Assembly: GCF_001718795.1 (NCBI RefSeq)
Contig: NZ_CP013435.1
Coordinates: 992,001-1,056,000 of the forward strand
DNA length: 64,000 nt
Source of the DNA: Burkholderia latens
GTDB taxonomy: Bacteria; Pseudomonadota; Gammaproteobacteria; Burkholderiales; Burkholderiaceae
Reading direction: 5' to 3'
Shown: positions 37,543 to 46,606 of the stretch, piece after piece
How the letters are laid out: every line of letters starts with the position of its first letter
Position numbering within the stretch: position 1 is the stretch's first letter
Notes under the pieces: model-generated
The model's input: only the letters and a program-made list of their open reading frames with translations
What the model was told of the DNA's origin: nothing
Database searches by the model: none
Position numbers and translations under genes: made by a program

Positions 37543-38922
37543 TTACCGGATCGTGTTCAGCACCGCTTCGACCGCCTGGCCGATCGCGAGCAGCGCGTCG
37601 TCGCGATGCGGCGCGGCCGCGAGCATCAGGCCGACGGGTGCCGCGTCGCGCGGATGGCACGGCAGCGACAGCGCGCACGCGTCGAGGAAGTTGAATGCGC
37701 TCGGATTGCGCAGGATCAGCGCATTGGTGCGCGTGAACGTGGCGTCGTCCGCTTCGAGTTCGGCGATGCGCGGCGGCACGACCGGCACCGTCGGTGCGAC
37801 GAGTGCGTCGAAGCGCGCCCATACCGTGTGCGCCGCTTCTTCCAGCATCGCGCGGCGGGCGGCGAGCAAGTCCAGATAGTCGGCCGCGCTTGCCGGCTCG
37901 CCCTTCAGGATGCGCGACAGCACGCGCGGATCGTATCGATCGCGGTGCTGCGCGAGCAGCGGGCGATGCCACGCATACGCCTCGATCGGCGAGAAGCCGA
38001 AGCGGTTGATCTCGGGCAACCGGTCGAGGGCCGAAAAGCGCACTTCGGTGACGATCGCACCGGCCGCTTCCAGATGCTTCAGCGATGCGTCGAGCGCGGC
38101 GGCGACATCCGCGTCGACGCCGTCGGTCACGTAGTTGGTCAGCACGCCGAGGCGCACGCCCTCGAGCGGCCGCGCGGCCGGCACGTGCGGCTCGAGGCCC
38201 GCGAGCATCCGGTCGACGAGCGCGCAGCACGCGACCGTCAAGCCGATCGGGCCGAACGAGTCGAGCGTCGTCGACAGCGGCACGCCGCCTTGCGTCGGGA
38301 TCCGGCTCGCGGTCGGCTTGAAGCCGGTGAGTCCGCACAGCGCGGCCGGAATCCGGATCGAGCCGCCGGTGTCGGTGCCGAGCGCGACGGCCGCCATCCC
38401 GTCGGCGACGGACGCGGCCGCGCCGGACGACGAGCCGCCGGCAATCCGCGCATCGCCCGGCACGTCGCGGCGGTACGGCGAACGCGGCGTGCCGAAGTGC
38501 GGATTCAGGCCAAGCCCCGAGAACGCGAACTCGCTCATGTTGGTGCGGCCCACCAGCACCGCGCCCGCCCGCTTGAGGCGCGCGACGGCGACCGCGTCGG
38601 CGTGCGCGGGCGGCGCGCCGTCGAGCACGCGTGAACCGGCGCGCGTCACTTGGCCCGCGACGTCGAACAGGTCCTTCACCGACACGGGGATGCCCGCGAG
38701 CGGCGACAGCACGGTGCCCGCGGCACGCAGGCGATCGTGCGCGTCGGCGGCCGCGCGCGCGTTGTCGGCGTCGACTTCGGTGAAGACGATCGCACCCTGG
38801 CCCGACGGATCGGCGATCCGGTCGAGCGCGACGTCGACGAGCGCACGGCTCGTGGTCCGCCCGGCGGCGAGATCGGCGGCCAGTTGGGCGAGCGGGGGGA
38901 AGGGCGTGAAGGTGGTGGTCAT
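37543..38922 (-). CDS. Amidase signature family enzyme
   Basis: The 459-residue protein has the Ser-Ser-Lys catalytic set of amidase-signature enzymes: the lysine in VSVKDLFD, the Gly/Ser-rich GGSSSGAAASVADGM and TDTGGSIRIPAALCGLTGFKPT. Substrate specificity (acylamide, allophanate-like, carbamoyl) cannot be read from these motifs. A GntR regulator gene starts 7 bases upstream of its start codon region on the same strand, so the pair is probably one regulated unit. The start at 38922 gives the standard N-terminus. Confidence 0.9.
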   Translation of the reverse strand: MTTTFTPFPPLAQLAADLAAGRTTSRALVDVALDRIADPSGQGAIVFTEVDADNARAAADAHDRLRAAGTVLSPLAGIPVSVKDLFDVAGQVTRAGSRVLDGAPPAHADAVAVARLKRAGAVLVGRTNMSEFAFSGLGLNPHFGTPRSPYRRDVPGDARIAGGSSSGAAASVADGMAAVALGTDTGGSIRIPAALCGLTGFKPTASRIPTQGGVPLSTTLDSFGPIGLTVACCALVDRMLAGLEPHVPAARPLEGVRLGVLTNYVTDGVDADVAAALDASLKHLEAAGAIVTEVRFSALDRLPEINRFGFSPIEAYAWHRPLLAQHRDRYDPRVLSRILKGEPASAADYLDLLAARRAMLEEAAHTVWARFDALVAPTVPVVPPRIAELEADDATFTRTNALILRNPSAFNFLDACALSLPCHPRDAAPVGLMLAAAPHRDDALLAIGQAVEAVLNTIR

Positions 38923-38929
38923 GGGCTGC

Positions 38930-39610
38930 TCAGGGACGAAGACGGTGGACGAGGGTGGCGCGAAACGAATCGATATGGCGTTCGACGGCTGCGCGCGCGC
39001 CGGCGGCGTCGCGTGCGGATAGCCGTTCGAACAATTCCCGGTGTTCATGCTGGACGTCGGACAGGTGGTGCGGCTCGGACAGCGTGACGAACCAGAACCG
39101 CAGCGAGCGCTCATGCAGTCCGCGCAGGATTTCCGCGAGCACCGGATTGCGCGCGGCTGCGGCGATCGCCTGATGAAATGCGCGGTCGAGCTCCATCATC
39201 CCTTCGACGTCGTGCGTGCCGACGCACGCCTGCCCTGCGTCGAGCAGCGCGGCGAGGCGCGCGAGATCGTCGGGCGTCGCATGGCGCGCGGCCAGTTCGA
39301 CGCAATGGGCTTCGTTGATGCGCCGCACGTCGATCACCGCGACGATGTCGTCGAGCGACAGCGGCTGCACCATGAGTCCCTTGCGCGGCATCACGGACAG
39401 CAGTCCTTCGAGCACCAGTCGGTGCACGGCCTGGTGGACCGGCGTGCGGCCGATGCCGGTACGCGCGACCAGCTCGGCCTCGTTAAGGGCGGCGCCCGGC
39501 TTCAGGCGCATCGTAATGATGTCGCGCTGGATCAGCGCATAGGCGCGCTCCGCGAGGCTGCGCGCCGATGCGGCAGGCTGGTCGGGCAGTGCGTCGGTCA
39601 GTGCGTTCAT
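38930..39610 (-). CDS. GntR family regulator, FCD type
   Basis: The 226-residue protein has an N-terminal winged-helix domain (about residues 17-85: LAERAYALIQRDIITMRLKPG, LVARTGIGRTPVHQAVHRLVLEGLL) and a C-terminal all-helical FCD ligand domain (about residues 95-220, with ARHATPDDLARL and DRAFHQAIAAAARNPVL). Such regulators bind small acids or amides. It lies seven bases upstream of the amidase start on the same strand and so probably controls the amidase operon. Confidence 0.93.
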   Translation of the reverse strand: MNALTDALPDQPAASARSLAERAYALIQRDIITMRLKPGAALNEAELVARTGIGRTPVHQAVHRLVLEGLLSVMPRKGLMVQPLSLDDIVAVIDVRRINEAHCVELAARHATPDDLARLAALLDAGQACVGTHDVEGMMELDRAFHQAIAAAARNPVLAEILRGLHERSLRFWFVTLSEPHHLSDVQHEHRELFERLSARDAAGARAAVERHIDSFRATLVHRLRP

Positions 39611-39877
39611 GCGGGCTGGGGCGCGGCAGGCGGGCTGGAGGCGGTCATCGAGCGGCGTTCGATTTGGACGATACGTGAATATTATTGTGATATATCACGG
39701 GTGTCCAGCGCACGGGCGCGAGGTGCGAGGGTCGGCGGGACAGCGGCGACGGCGTCGCATGCGACGACTTGCAACAATTATCGACAGGATGTTGCTGGTT
39801 TACCGCGCGATCGTGCACTGACGCATAATGATTCCTCGTCAATCCAATACGCGCGAGCGACGCACCAGACCATCGTC

Positions 39878-41080
39878 ATGAGCGAAACCACGCCTTCCCC
39901 GGCCGGTCTGACCGGTTCCTCTTCCCCTTCTTCCGATTTCCCCCGTTCCGATCCGGCGAAAACGCCCGCATCGGCTGTCGCGCAGGCCGCCGCTGCGCAC
40001 GACGTTGCGGACGATGGCGCATCGCCGGTCACGGCGGCATCCGAGCCCGGCGCCGCCGGCACGACGGGCGCGAGCGCGACGGGCGCCACCGGCGAAGCCG
40101 GTGCAGCCACGCCGAAGCCCGGTGCGGCGCCGCCCGGTTTCGGCGCGCAGCCCGATTTCGACACGCCGCGGCCGCCTCCTGCGAGCGCGCAGACTGCGCC
40201 GCCGGCTTATCTGAAACAGAGCGACACGCCGTGGTCGGTATTCGGCCGGATCGTCGCCGCGCGTGCGCGCCGGCTGTTCGATCGCGCCGGCCAGCGGATC
40301 ACGCAGCGCACACTGCGCATCGGCGTGTCGGCGCGGATCTTCCATCCGGAACCCGGCGCGAAGGGGTTGCGCGGCAAGACGCTGCAGTACCTCGAAGAGT
40401 CGATCGCGCATTGGGTCATGTCGCGCGACGTGCTCGTGTTCATGATCCCGACGGTCGGCCACCAGGGCATGCTGCATCCGAGCAACATCCGCCTGCGCGA
40501 TTACGCGAAGCATCTCGACGGCCTGCTGCTCCAAGGCGGCGCCGACGTGTCGCCGCAAACCTACGCGGCGTCGGATGCGCGCCCCGAATGGCCGGGCGAC
40601 CGCGTGCGCGACATGTACGAGCTCGAGCTGTTTCACGAATTCGTCGAGTCCGGCAAGCCGGTGCTCGGCGTGTGCCGCGGTTGCCAGCTGATCAACGTCG
40701 CGTTCGGCGGTTCGCTGTACCAGGACATCGCGACCGACGTGCCGACCGCGAATGCTCACGTAAGCGAGCACTACGACCAGCATCGCCACGCGATCCGCTT
40801 CCCCGATTCGTCGACGCTCGCGAGCATGTTCCCCGGGCGCAGCGAAGCGATCGTCAACTCGATCCACCATCAGGCGATCCGCGATCTCGGCCGCGATCTG
40901 AACATCGAGGCCGTGTCGGCGGGCGACGGGATCATCGAGGGCATCCGCTACCGGCGCGCTCCGTTCGTCGTCGGCGTGCAGTGGCATCCGGAGTTTCATC
41001 GCGCGGGCGGCGCCGAGTTGCTCGACTGCACGCCGCTGCTCGATGCATTCCTGCGCGCGGCACGCGAGACCCGTCTGTAG
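39878..41080 (+). CDS. Gamma-glutamyl-GABA hydrolase-like class I glutamine amidotransferase
   Basis: The 400-residue protein has a low-complexity N-terminal extension (about residues 1-110) rich in Ala, Pro, Gly, Ser and Thr. It is followed by a peptidase C26/PuuD-type domain (about residues 145-395) with LLQGGADVSP, the nucleophile elbow GVCRGCQLINVAFGG, and the His-x-Glu VGVQWHPEFH. PuuD-type enzymes cleave the gamma-glutamyl amide of gamma-glutamyl-GABA in putrescine breakdown. No other puu genes are adjacent, so the substrate is uncertain. Confidence 0.87.
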   Translation: MSETTPSPAGLTGSSSPSSDFPRSDPAKTPASAVAQAAAAHDVADDGASPVTAASEPGAAGTTGASATGATGEAGAATPKPGAAPPGFGAQPDFDTPRPPPASAQTAPPAYLKQSDTPWSVFGRIVAARARRLFDRAGQRITQRTLRIGVSARIFHPEPGAKGLRGKTLQYLEESIAHWVMSRDVLVFMIPTVGHQGMLHPSNIRLRDYAKHLDGLLLQGGADVSPQTYAASDARPEWPGDRVRDMYELELFHEFVESGKPVLGVCRGCQLINVAFGGSLYQDIATDVPTANAHVSEHYDQHRHAIRFPDSSTLASMFPGRSEAIVNSIHHQAIRDLGRDLNIEAVSAGDGIIEGIRYRRAPFVVGVQWHPEFHRAGGAELLDCTPLLDAFLRAARETRL

Positions 41081-41108
41081 ACTGCATTTGCATCGCATCG
41101 AAGCAGGG

Positions 41109-41150
41109 CGGCCGCATCCCGTTTAATTTGAGATGCGGCCGTTTCGTTTT
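41109..41150 (+). terminator. Terminator of the amidotransferase-like gene
   Basis: A perfect 10-bp stem CGGCCGCATC / GATGCGGCCG followed by TTTCGTTTT. Confidence 0.85.
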
Positions 41151-41193
41151 GAACGATAATCGCGAGTTCCGATTCGTTCGCCGGAGTCTCACG

Positions 41194-41901
41194 TTGGTCT
41201 TCCGAAACTTTTCCCCTGCTCGATGCGCAACGTGGATCGTTGCGATGGCTGCCTGCGCATACGCAGGCGCAACGTGGTCCGCCGATGCGACCGCGCCTGT
41301 CGCGGGCACGCGCCCCGCGGTGACGAGCCTGAGCGGCGATGCGTCGCCGGAAGCGGCACCGACATCGGCCGCGAGCGCGACGGATGCCGGTGCGCAAGGC
41401 AACGTCGCCGAACTGTCGCAGATGCTGCACGACGGGCGAATCGTCGAGATGCGAACGACCTACAACGGCAGCTACGGCGCGAGCCTCATGTTCGATCCGC
41501 GCGAGATGACGTACTACGTCGCGCTGTTTCAGGACAAGCATCTATGGCGCGTGATCAAGTCGCAGGAGAAGACTCGGGCGGAGATGGTCTACGCGAACTT
41601 CGTCCAGCAGACGGCGCAGCTTGCGGACGTCGAAATCCGCCGCACCGAACTGCAGGCGCAGAAGACGTTCCTCGAGCGCGTGATCGCGCTGCAGGCGAAT
41701 CGCGCGCAGCAGTTGCAAGCCGATCTCGGCGTCGCGCGCAGCCAGCAAGCCGAGGTCGCGCAGCGGCAAAAGGCCGCACAGGAGCAGACGCAGGCGCTGC
41801 AGGTCGAGAAGCGGGCAGCACAGATGCAGTTGCGTGAACTGCAGGACCAGGTGCGGCAACTCGAGCGGCAGGCCGAAACGGGATTGCCTCAGCACAAGTA
41901 A
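41194..41901 (+). CDS. DUF2968-like secreted coiled-coil protein
   Basis: The frame is taken from a TTG at 41194 with GGAG at 41183-41186; an internal ATG at 41245 is the alternative. After an export-like segment (WIVAMAACAYAGATWSADA) come a compact domain (ELSQMLHDGRIVEMRTTYNGSYGASLMFDPREMTYYVALFQDKHLWRVIKSQEK) and a long Gln-rich coiled coil (about residues 135-235). I assign it to the DUF2968 family from memory of its core motif. The function is unknown. Confidence 0.75.
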   Translation: MVFRNFSPARCATWIVAMAACAYAGATWSADATAPVAGTRPAVTSLSGDASPEAAPTSAASATDAGAQGNVAELSQMLHDGRIVEMRTTYNGSYGASLMFDPREMTYYVALFQDKHLWRVIKSQEKTRAEMVYANFVQQTAQLADVEIRRTELQAQKTFLERVIALQANRAQQLQADLGVARSQQAEVAQRQKAAQEQTQALQVEKRAAQMQLRELQDQVRQLERQAETGLPQHK

Positions 41902-41936
41902 CGACAGGACGTCCGACGCAACGACGGACGGACGAA

Positions 41937-41967
41937 ACCCGGCGAAGCGTGCTTCGCCGGGTTTTTT
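41937..41967 (+). terminator. Terminator after the DUF2968-like gene
   Basis: Stem AACCCGGCGAAGC / GCTTCGCCGGGTT with a two-base loop, followed by a T-run. It also separates the convergent minus-strand gene. Confidence 0.85.
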
Positions 41968-41979
41968 ATTGCGCGCGCG

Positions 41980-42921
41980 TTAGCGGGGGAGTGCGCGGTA
42001 GACGTCGGTCAGGCGCCGATGAGACAGTTGCGCGGTCCAGTCGAAGGCGGCGCCGGGCGTTTTGTCCGGTGGCGCGGGAAGGGAGGCATTCAGCGCGTGC
42101 GCAATCGCGATCAGCGTGAGCGGATCGTCGAGCGAGGGCTGCGGCGGGAGCGCATGCGAGCGCCGGTGGCGATGATCGTGCGACGGCGCTCGTGATGCGT
42201 GCTGCGTGACGGGCGGGCGGGGGGCAAGCCGGGACGCAGAGGCGTCCGAAGCGCGCGCCCGTTTTGCGCGTTTGCCCGCCGGGCCTTGGCGCGATAGTGG
42301 CGGCGCCGCCGACACGATGGAGACGGGCGCGGCGTGCGATGCCATTTCGCTGCGCTGCGGCGCGGCCTTCGGCGTCGCGCCCCGTGCAGGCCGAGTGGGG
42401 CCGGCCGATGTCGCGACGGGATGCGCTGCGACCTGCTGGGCCGGCGCGTCGACCGGCTTGGCCGCGAGGGCTGCGACGGTACGCACCGTTCCCTTGGATT
42501 CATTGCCGTGGCGCGGCGTCGCGCCGGCCGCCTGCATGGACGCTGGCGCGAAGACCGGGAACGGTTCGTGCGCGGCCACGAGCCAGCCGATGATGACGAA
42601 CGCACCGATGCTCCAGCACGCGGCATGCAGCGCGCGTCGATCGGGCGCCCGGCCCGCTGCGTCGATGGAGCGGCGGCGGATGTCGGGCGCGACCGCCGGT
42701 GCGCCGGCCAACGACGGCGGCGCGACGGGCTGCGGTTGCCAGCGACACGACCGGTGCGGTGCATCGACGTCGATGCATGACGTCGTCAGCGTCGCAAGCG
42801 CGCGCGTACCGGACGCGCCGCGGAACGTCCACTCGCGGCCGAACGGCGGCACGCCGTCGAGCGGGGCGGCGCGAGGGCGGGCGAGCGCGCCTTCGACGGG
42901 AACAAGCGGCGATGAAGTCAT
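41980..42921 (-). CDS. Hypothetical Pro/Ala-rich single-pass membrane protein
   Basis: The 313-residue protein has one clear membrane helix (about residues 103-117: [17 protein letters not shown]). It follows a basic, presumably cytoplasmic region that includes [14 protein letters not shown]. After the helix comes a long Ala/Pro/Arg/His-rich periplasmic region with [12 protein letters not shown] charge clusters. The short C-terminal segment ([10 protein letters not shown]) is more ordered. No domain is recognised. No ribosome-binding site is seen before the chosen start, so the 5' end is uncertain. Confidence 0.65.
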   Translation of the reverse strand: MTSSPLVPVEGALARPRAAPLDGVPPFGREWTFRGASGTRALATLTTSCIDVDAPHRSCRWQPQPVAPPSLAGAPAVAPDIRRRSIDAAGRAPDRRALHAACWSIGAFVIIGWLVAAHEPFPVFAPASMQAAGATPRHGNESKGTVRTVAALAAKPVDAPAQQVAAHPVATSAGPTRPARGATPKAAPQRSEMASHAAPVSIVSAAPPLSRQGPAGKRAKRARASDASASRLAPRPPVTQHASRAPSHDHRHRRSHALPPQPSLDDPLTLIAIAHALNASLPAPPDKTPGAAFDWTAQLSHRRLTDVYRALPR

Positions 42922-43278
42922 GAGAAGGTGCGCGGTGCGGCACGGGCAATCGTGCGGCTGCAGCGCAGTAGCGTTGCGATTCGTGACATTGTGGTCACGC
43001 GAGCGCGATCGGTCGATCGGATTAGTCCGATTTTGGCGCCCGGTTCGAGCTCATTCGTACGAGCGGAAACCGGGCGCGCGGACCGGCGGCCGCGCCCAGG
43101 GACGCTCCAAGGCAATCGTCGGTTTCGCGTGGCATCATTTGCAAATCTTGCCGGCGCGCACGTCGTTGCGCGATGCGCCGCCGGCTCACAGCGATGCCTG
43201 TGTGCGCCGCCGCGGCGCGGCACGCATCGTCGGTCCCACACGGCGCGGCGTTCGCGCCATCCGAGCCGAGAGAACGAC
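42922..43278. other. Divergent gap before the citrate-type transporter
   Basis: No gene is supported. It should contain the promoters of the two divergent genes flanking it. I see no strong repeat or hairpin. Confidence 0.4.
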
Positions 43279-44574
43279 ATGTCTACAGCAACGCAAGCTG
43301 TCGCGCAGGAATCAAAAGTTCGCACCGTGTTCCGCGTCGTCAGCGGCAACTTTCTCGAAATGTACGACTTCATGGTCTACGGGTACTACGCGTCGGCCAT
43401 CGCGAAAACGTACTTTCCCAGCGGCAACGCGTTCGCGTCGCTGATGCTGTCGCTGTCGGTGTTCGGCGCGGGCTTCCTGATGCGCCCGGTCGGCGCGATC
43501 GTGCTCGGCGCGTACATCGATCATCATGGCCGTCGCAAGGGGCTGATCCTGACGCTGGGGTTGATGGCGCTCGGCACGCTTGCGGTGGCCGCGATTCCGG
43601 GCTACGCGACGATCGGCGTGCTCGCGCCGGTGCTCGTGCTGCTCGGCCGGCTGCTGCAGGGCTTTTCGGCGGGCGTCGAACTCGGCGGCGTGTCGGTCTA
43701 TCTGTCCGAGATCGCGACGAAGGGCAACAAGGGTTTCTACACGTCGTGGCAATCGGGCAGCCAGCAGGTCGCGGTCGTGTTTGCCGCATTTGTCGGCGTG
43801 CTGCTCAACCGTATGCTGCCGGCCGACGAGATGACCGCGTGGGGGTGGCGCATTCCGTTCCTGATCGGCTGTCTGATCGTGCCGTTCCTGTTCCTGATCC
43901 GTCGTTCGCTGAAGGAAACCGATGAATTCCTCGCGAAGCGCCACCGTCCGACGATGGGCGAGATCATGCGCTCGATGCTCGCGAACTGGGGTGTCGTGAT
44001 CGCCGGGATGGGGATGGTGATCATGACGACGGTGTCGTTCTACATGATCACCGCATACACGCCGACGTTCGGCAAGGAAGTGCTGCACCTGTCGTCGCTC
44101 GACGCGCTGATCGTGACCGTTTGCGTCGGTCTGTCCAACCTCGTGTGGCTGCCACTGTCCGGTGCGTTGTCGGACCGAGTCGGCCGCCGCCCCGTGCTGA
44201 TCGCGTTCACGGTGCTCACGTTGCTGTCGGCCTATCCGGCCGTGCTATGGCTCGTTGCGCAGCCGTCGTTCGTGAGGCTGCTCGCGGTCGAGCTTTGGCT
44301 GTCGTTCCTGTACGGGTCGTACAACGGCGCGATGGTCGTTGCGCTGACCGAAGTGATGCCGGCCGACGTGCGCACCGCCGGCTTTTCGCTCGCGTACAGC
44401 CTCGCGACGACGATCGGCGGTTTCACGCCCGCGATCTCGACGCTGCTGATCCACCAGACGGGCAACAAGGCGGCGCCGGGCCTCTGGCTGAGCGTCGCTG
44501 CGATCTGCGGGCTGATCGCGACGCTCGTGCTGTACCGGACCCCCGGCGCGCGCAACCAGTACAAGTCGGCGTGA
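43279..44574 (+). CDS. MFS transporter, citrate/tricarballylate:H+ symporter type
   Basis: The 431-residue protein has about twelve helices with MHS-family motifs [14 protein letters not shown] in helix 1, [39 protein letters not shown] and [13 protein letters not shown]. The [37 protein letters not shown] stretch is typical of the CitA/TcuC group that imports citrate or tricarballylate with protons. Start at 43279; GAGAACGAC upstream is a modest ribosome-binding site. No metabolic gene for the substrate is adjacent. Confidence 0.86.
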   Translation: MSTATQAVAQESKVRTVFRVVSGNFLEMYDFMVYGYYASAIAKTYFPSGNAFASLMLSLSVFGAGFLMRPVGAIVLGAYIDHHGRRKGLILTLGLMALGTLAVAAIPGYATIGVLAPVLVLLGRLLQGFSAGVELGGVSVYLSEIATKGNKGFYTSWQSGSQQVAVVFAAFVGVLLNRMLPADEMTAWGWRIPFLIGCLIVPFLFLIRRSLKETDEFLAKRHRPTMGEIMRSMLANWGVVIAGMGMVIMTTVSFYMITAYTPTFGKEVLHLSSLDALIVTVCVGLSNLVWLPLSGALSDRVGRRPVLIAFTVLTLLSAYPAVLWLVAQPSFVRLLAVELWLSFLYGSYNGAMVVALTEVMPADVRTAGFSLAYSLATTIGGFTPAISTLLIHQTGNKAAPGLWLSVAAICGLIATLVLYRTPGARNQYKSA

Positions 44575-44607
44575 TGGCGTCCGTGTTGCATCGCATCGGA
44601 TAAACAA

Positions 44608-44632
44608 GGGGCGCGCGGCGCGCTCCCTTTTT
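44608..44632 (+). terminator. Terminator after the citrate-type transporter
   Basis: GGG-GCGCG / CGCGC-TCCC hairpin followed by TTTTT, between the two convergent genes. Confidence 0.75.
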
Positions 44633-44640
44633 GCCGACGC

Positions 44641-46476
44641 TCAGGCGTCGTGCAGCGCGGCGGCCACCTTCGCCGTCACGTCGAGCCAGTGCCCCGGTGC
44701 GGGCTGGCGCACGAGCGTCGCCGCCGGATACCACGGGCAGTCGTCGCCCGTGAACCAGCGCCAGTCCGCTGCGAACGGCAGCATGATCCACAGCGGCTTG
44801 CCGAGCGCGCCCGCGAGGTGCGCGACGGCCGTATCGATCGTGACGACGCCGTCGAGCCGCTCGATGAGCGCGGCCGTATCGGCGAAGTCGTTCAGCCGGC
44901 CATCGAGCCGATGCACGCGCGGGTGCGCGTCGATGCGCGCGCGTTCGTCGTCGTCGAGCGCCGGCTGCAGCACGAGCCAGTCGATGTCGGGCAGCGCGAA
45001 CAGCGGCGCGAGCGCATCGAACGGCATCGAGCGGTCCTCCTGAGCCTGTCGGCGCCCGGACCACGCCAGGCCGAACTTGCGTTTCGACTGACCGCCGAGC
45101 GACCCGCGAAAGCGCCGGCGGGCACTGTCCGGCGCATCGAGATAGCGCGCGTCCGCGACGATGTCGTCCGGCTGCAGGCCGAGCAGGAACGGCAGGCTCA
45201 TCAGCGTGCATGCGACGTCCGCCGGCGGCTTTGCGGCGCCCTGCGCGATGAGCGTCACGCGCCAGCGTGCCGCAACCGGTGCGAGAAGCGTGACGAGTTC
45301 CGGCTGCACCTCGAGCACGACACGCGCGCAGCGTGCGCGAGCGAGCGGTACGAAGCGGACGAACTGCAGCGTATCGCCGAAGCCTTGTTCCGCGCGGATC
45401 AGCAGCGTGCGCGCCGCAATCGGTTCGCCCTGCCAGCGCGGCAGCGTGCCGAGCGGCGTTGCGCCCGGCGTGTCGTGGCGGGCTTCATAGGCGGGCAGGC
45501 CGCGCGTGAAGTCGCGCAGCGTGAGCAGCGTGACGGCGCGGTGCAGTTGCGCGAGCTTCAGGTCCGGCGCGACGCGGAGCGCCTGGTCGAACGCACGCAG
45601 CGCCATCTCGTGCGCGCCAAGCGCATGATGCGCGTTGCCGAGGTTCAGCCACGCGAGGGCGAACGACGGATCGAGCCCGACCGCGCGTTCGTAGTAGGGC
45701 AGTGCTTCGCGGTGGCGTGCCTGCGCGCACAGCGCGTTCGCGAGCCCGAACAGCGCGAGCGGAAACGGCGGGTGCAGCGCGAGCGCCGCTTCGAACGCGG
45801 CGGCGGCTTGCGCATGACGGCCGAGCGCTTCCAGCGTGTTCCCGAGATTGAAATGCGCGGCGACGAAGCGCGGCTGCGCGTCGATCGCGGCCTGGAAGTG
45901 CGCGATTGCGTCGTCCGCGCGGCCCATCGCGTTTAGCGCCATCGCCAGATTGTTGTGCGCGCCCGCATGGCCGGGGCGCAGCTCCAGTGCGCGGCGGAAC
46001 GCGGCCAGTGCGTCGTCGTGGCGGCCGAGCGCGTTCAGCGCGTTGCCGAGGTTGTTGTGGATCGATGCATCGTCGGGCGTGAGCCGGAGCGCGCGGGCGA
46101 ATGCATCTACCGCATCCTCGTGGCGCTGCAGCGCCGCATACGCGTTGCCGAGGTTGTAGTGCGCGAGCGGAAATTCGGGCGCGAGCGACAGCGCATTGCG
46201 AAAGCGGTCGATCGCGTCGTCGAGCCGGCCGAGCGCCTTCAGCGCGTTGCCGAGATTGAGCTGAAGCGCGGCATCGTCCGGGCGCAACTCGACCGCGCGC
46301 CCGACGAGATCTGCCGCCTCGGCATGCTGGCCCTGCTGATGGCGCAGCACGCCGAACAGATGCAGCGCGTCGGCGTCGGCGGGATTGGTGGCGATTGCGG
46401 CGCGATAGCCGTGCTCGGCCTCGGCGAGGCGGCCCGCGCGGTGCGCGGCATACGCTCGGTCGAATGCGGAATCCAT
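44641..46476 (-). CDS. TPR-repeat protein with glycosyltransferase-like C-terminus
   Basis: The 611-residue protein begins with about nine tetratricopeptide repeats (residues 1-320), many with the NLGNALxALGRxDDAxxxFRRAL pattern. A C-terminal half (about residues 350-610) resembles the sugar-nucleotide-binding part of GT9/GT41-type transferases (GVVTIDTAVAHLAGALGKPLWIML and WRWFTGDDCPWYP). Related proteins occur near flagellar and cell-surface loci and may glycosylate proteins. No sugar or acceptor genes are adjacent, so its substrate is unknown. MDSAFDRAYAAHRAGR is taken as the start; an upstream in-frame start is possible. Confidence 0.85.
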   Translation of the reverse strand: MDSAFDRAYAAHRAGRLAEAEHGYRAAIATNPADADALHLFGVLRHQQGQHAEAADLVGRAVELRPDDAALQLNLGNALKALGRLDDAIDRFRNALSLAPEFPLAHYNLGNAYAALQRHEDAVDAFARALRLTPDDASIHNNLGNALNALGRHDDALAAFRRALELRPGHAGAHNNLAMALNAMGRADDAIAHFQAAIDAQPRFVAAHFNLGNTLEALGRHAQAAAAFEAALALHPPFPLALFGLANALCAQARHREALPYYERAVGLDPSFALAWLNLGNAHHALGAHEMALRAFDQALRVAPDLKLAQLHRAVTLLTLRDFTRGLPAYEARHDTPGATPLGTLPRWQGEPIAARTLLIRAEQGFGDTLQFVRFVPLARARCARVVLEVQPELVTLLAPVAARWRVTLIAQGAAKPPADVACTLMSLPFLLGLQPDDIVADARYLDAPDSARRRFRGSLGGQSKRKFGLAWSGRRQAQEDRSMPFDALAPLFALPDIDWLVLQPALDDDERARIDAHPRVHRLDGRLNDFADTAALIERLDGVVTIDTAVAHLAGALGKPLWIMLPFAADWRWFTGDDCPWYPAATLVRQPAPGHWLDVTAKVAAALHDA

Positions 46477-46606
46477 GACGCGAAAACTGACGGAAAGCGC
46501 GTATTTTCCCACATTGCGCACCCGCGCCGAGGATCGGCCGCCCGGCATATGGCCCCGTCACGCGGAGCGGCGTAGACTGGCGGCATCGCGTGTCATCGAG
46601 GTGCTC

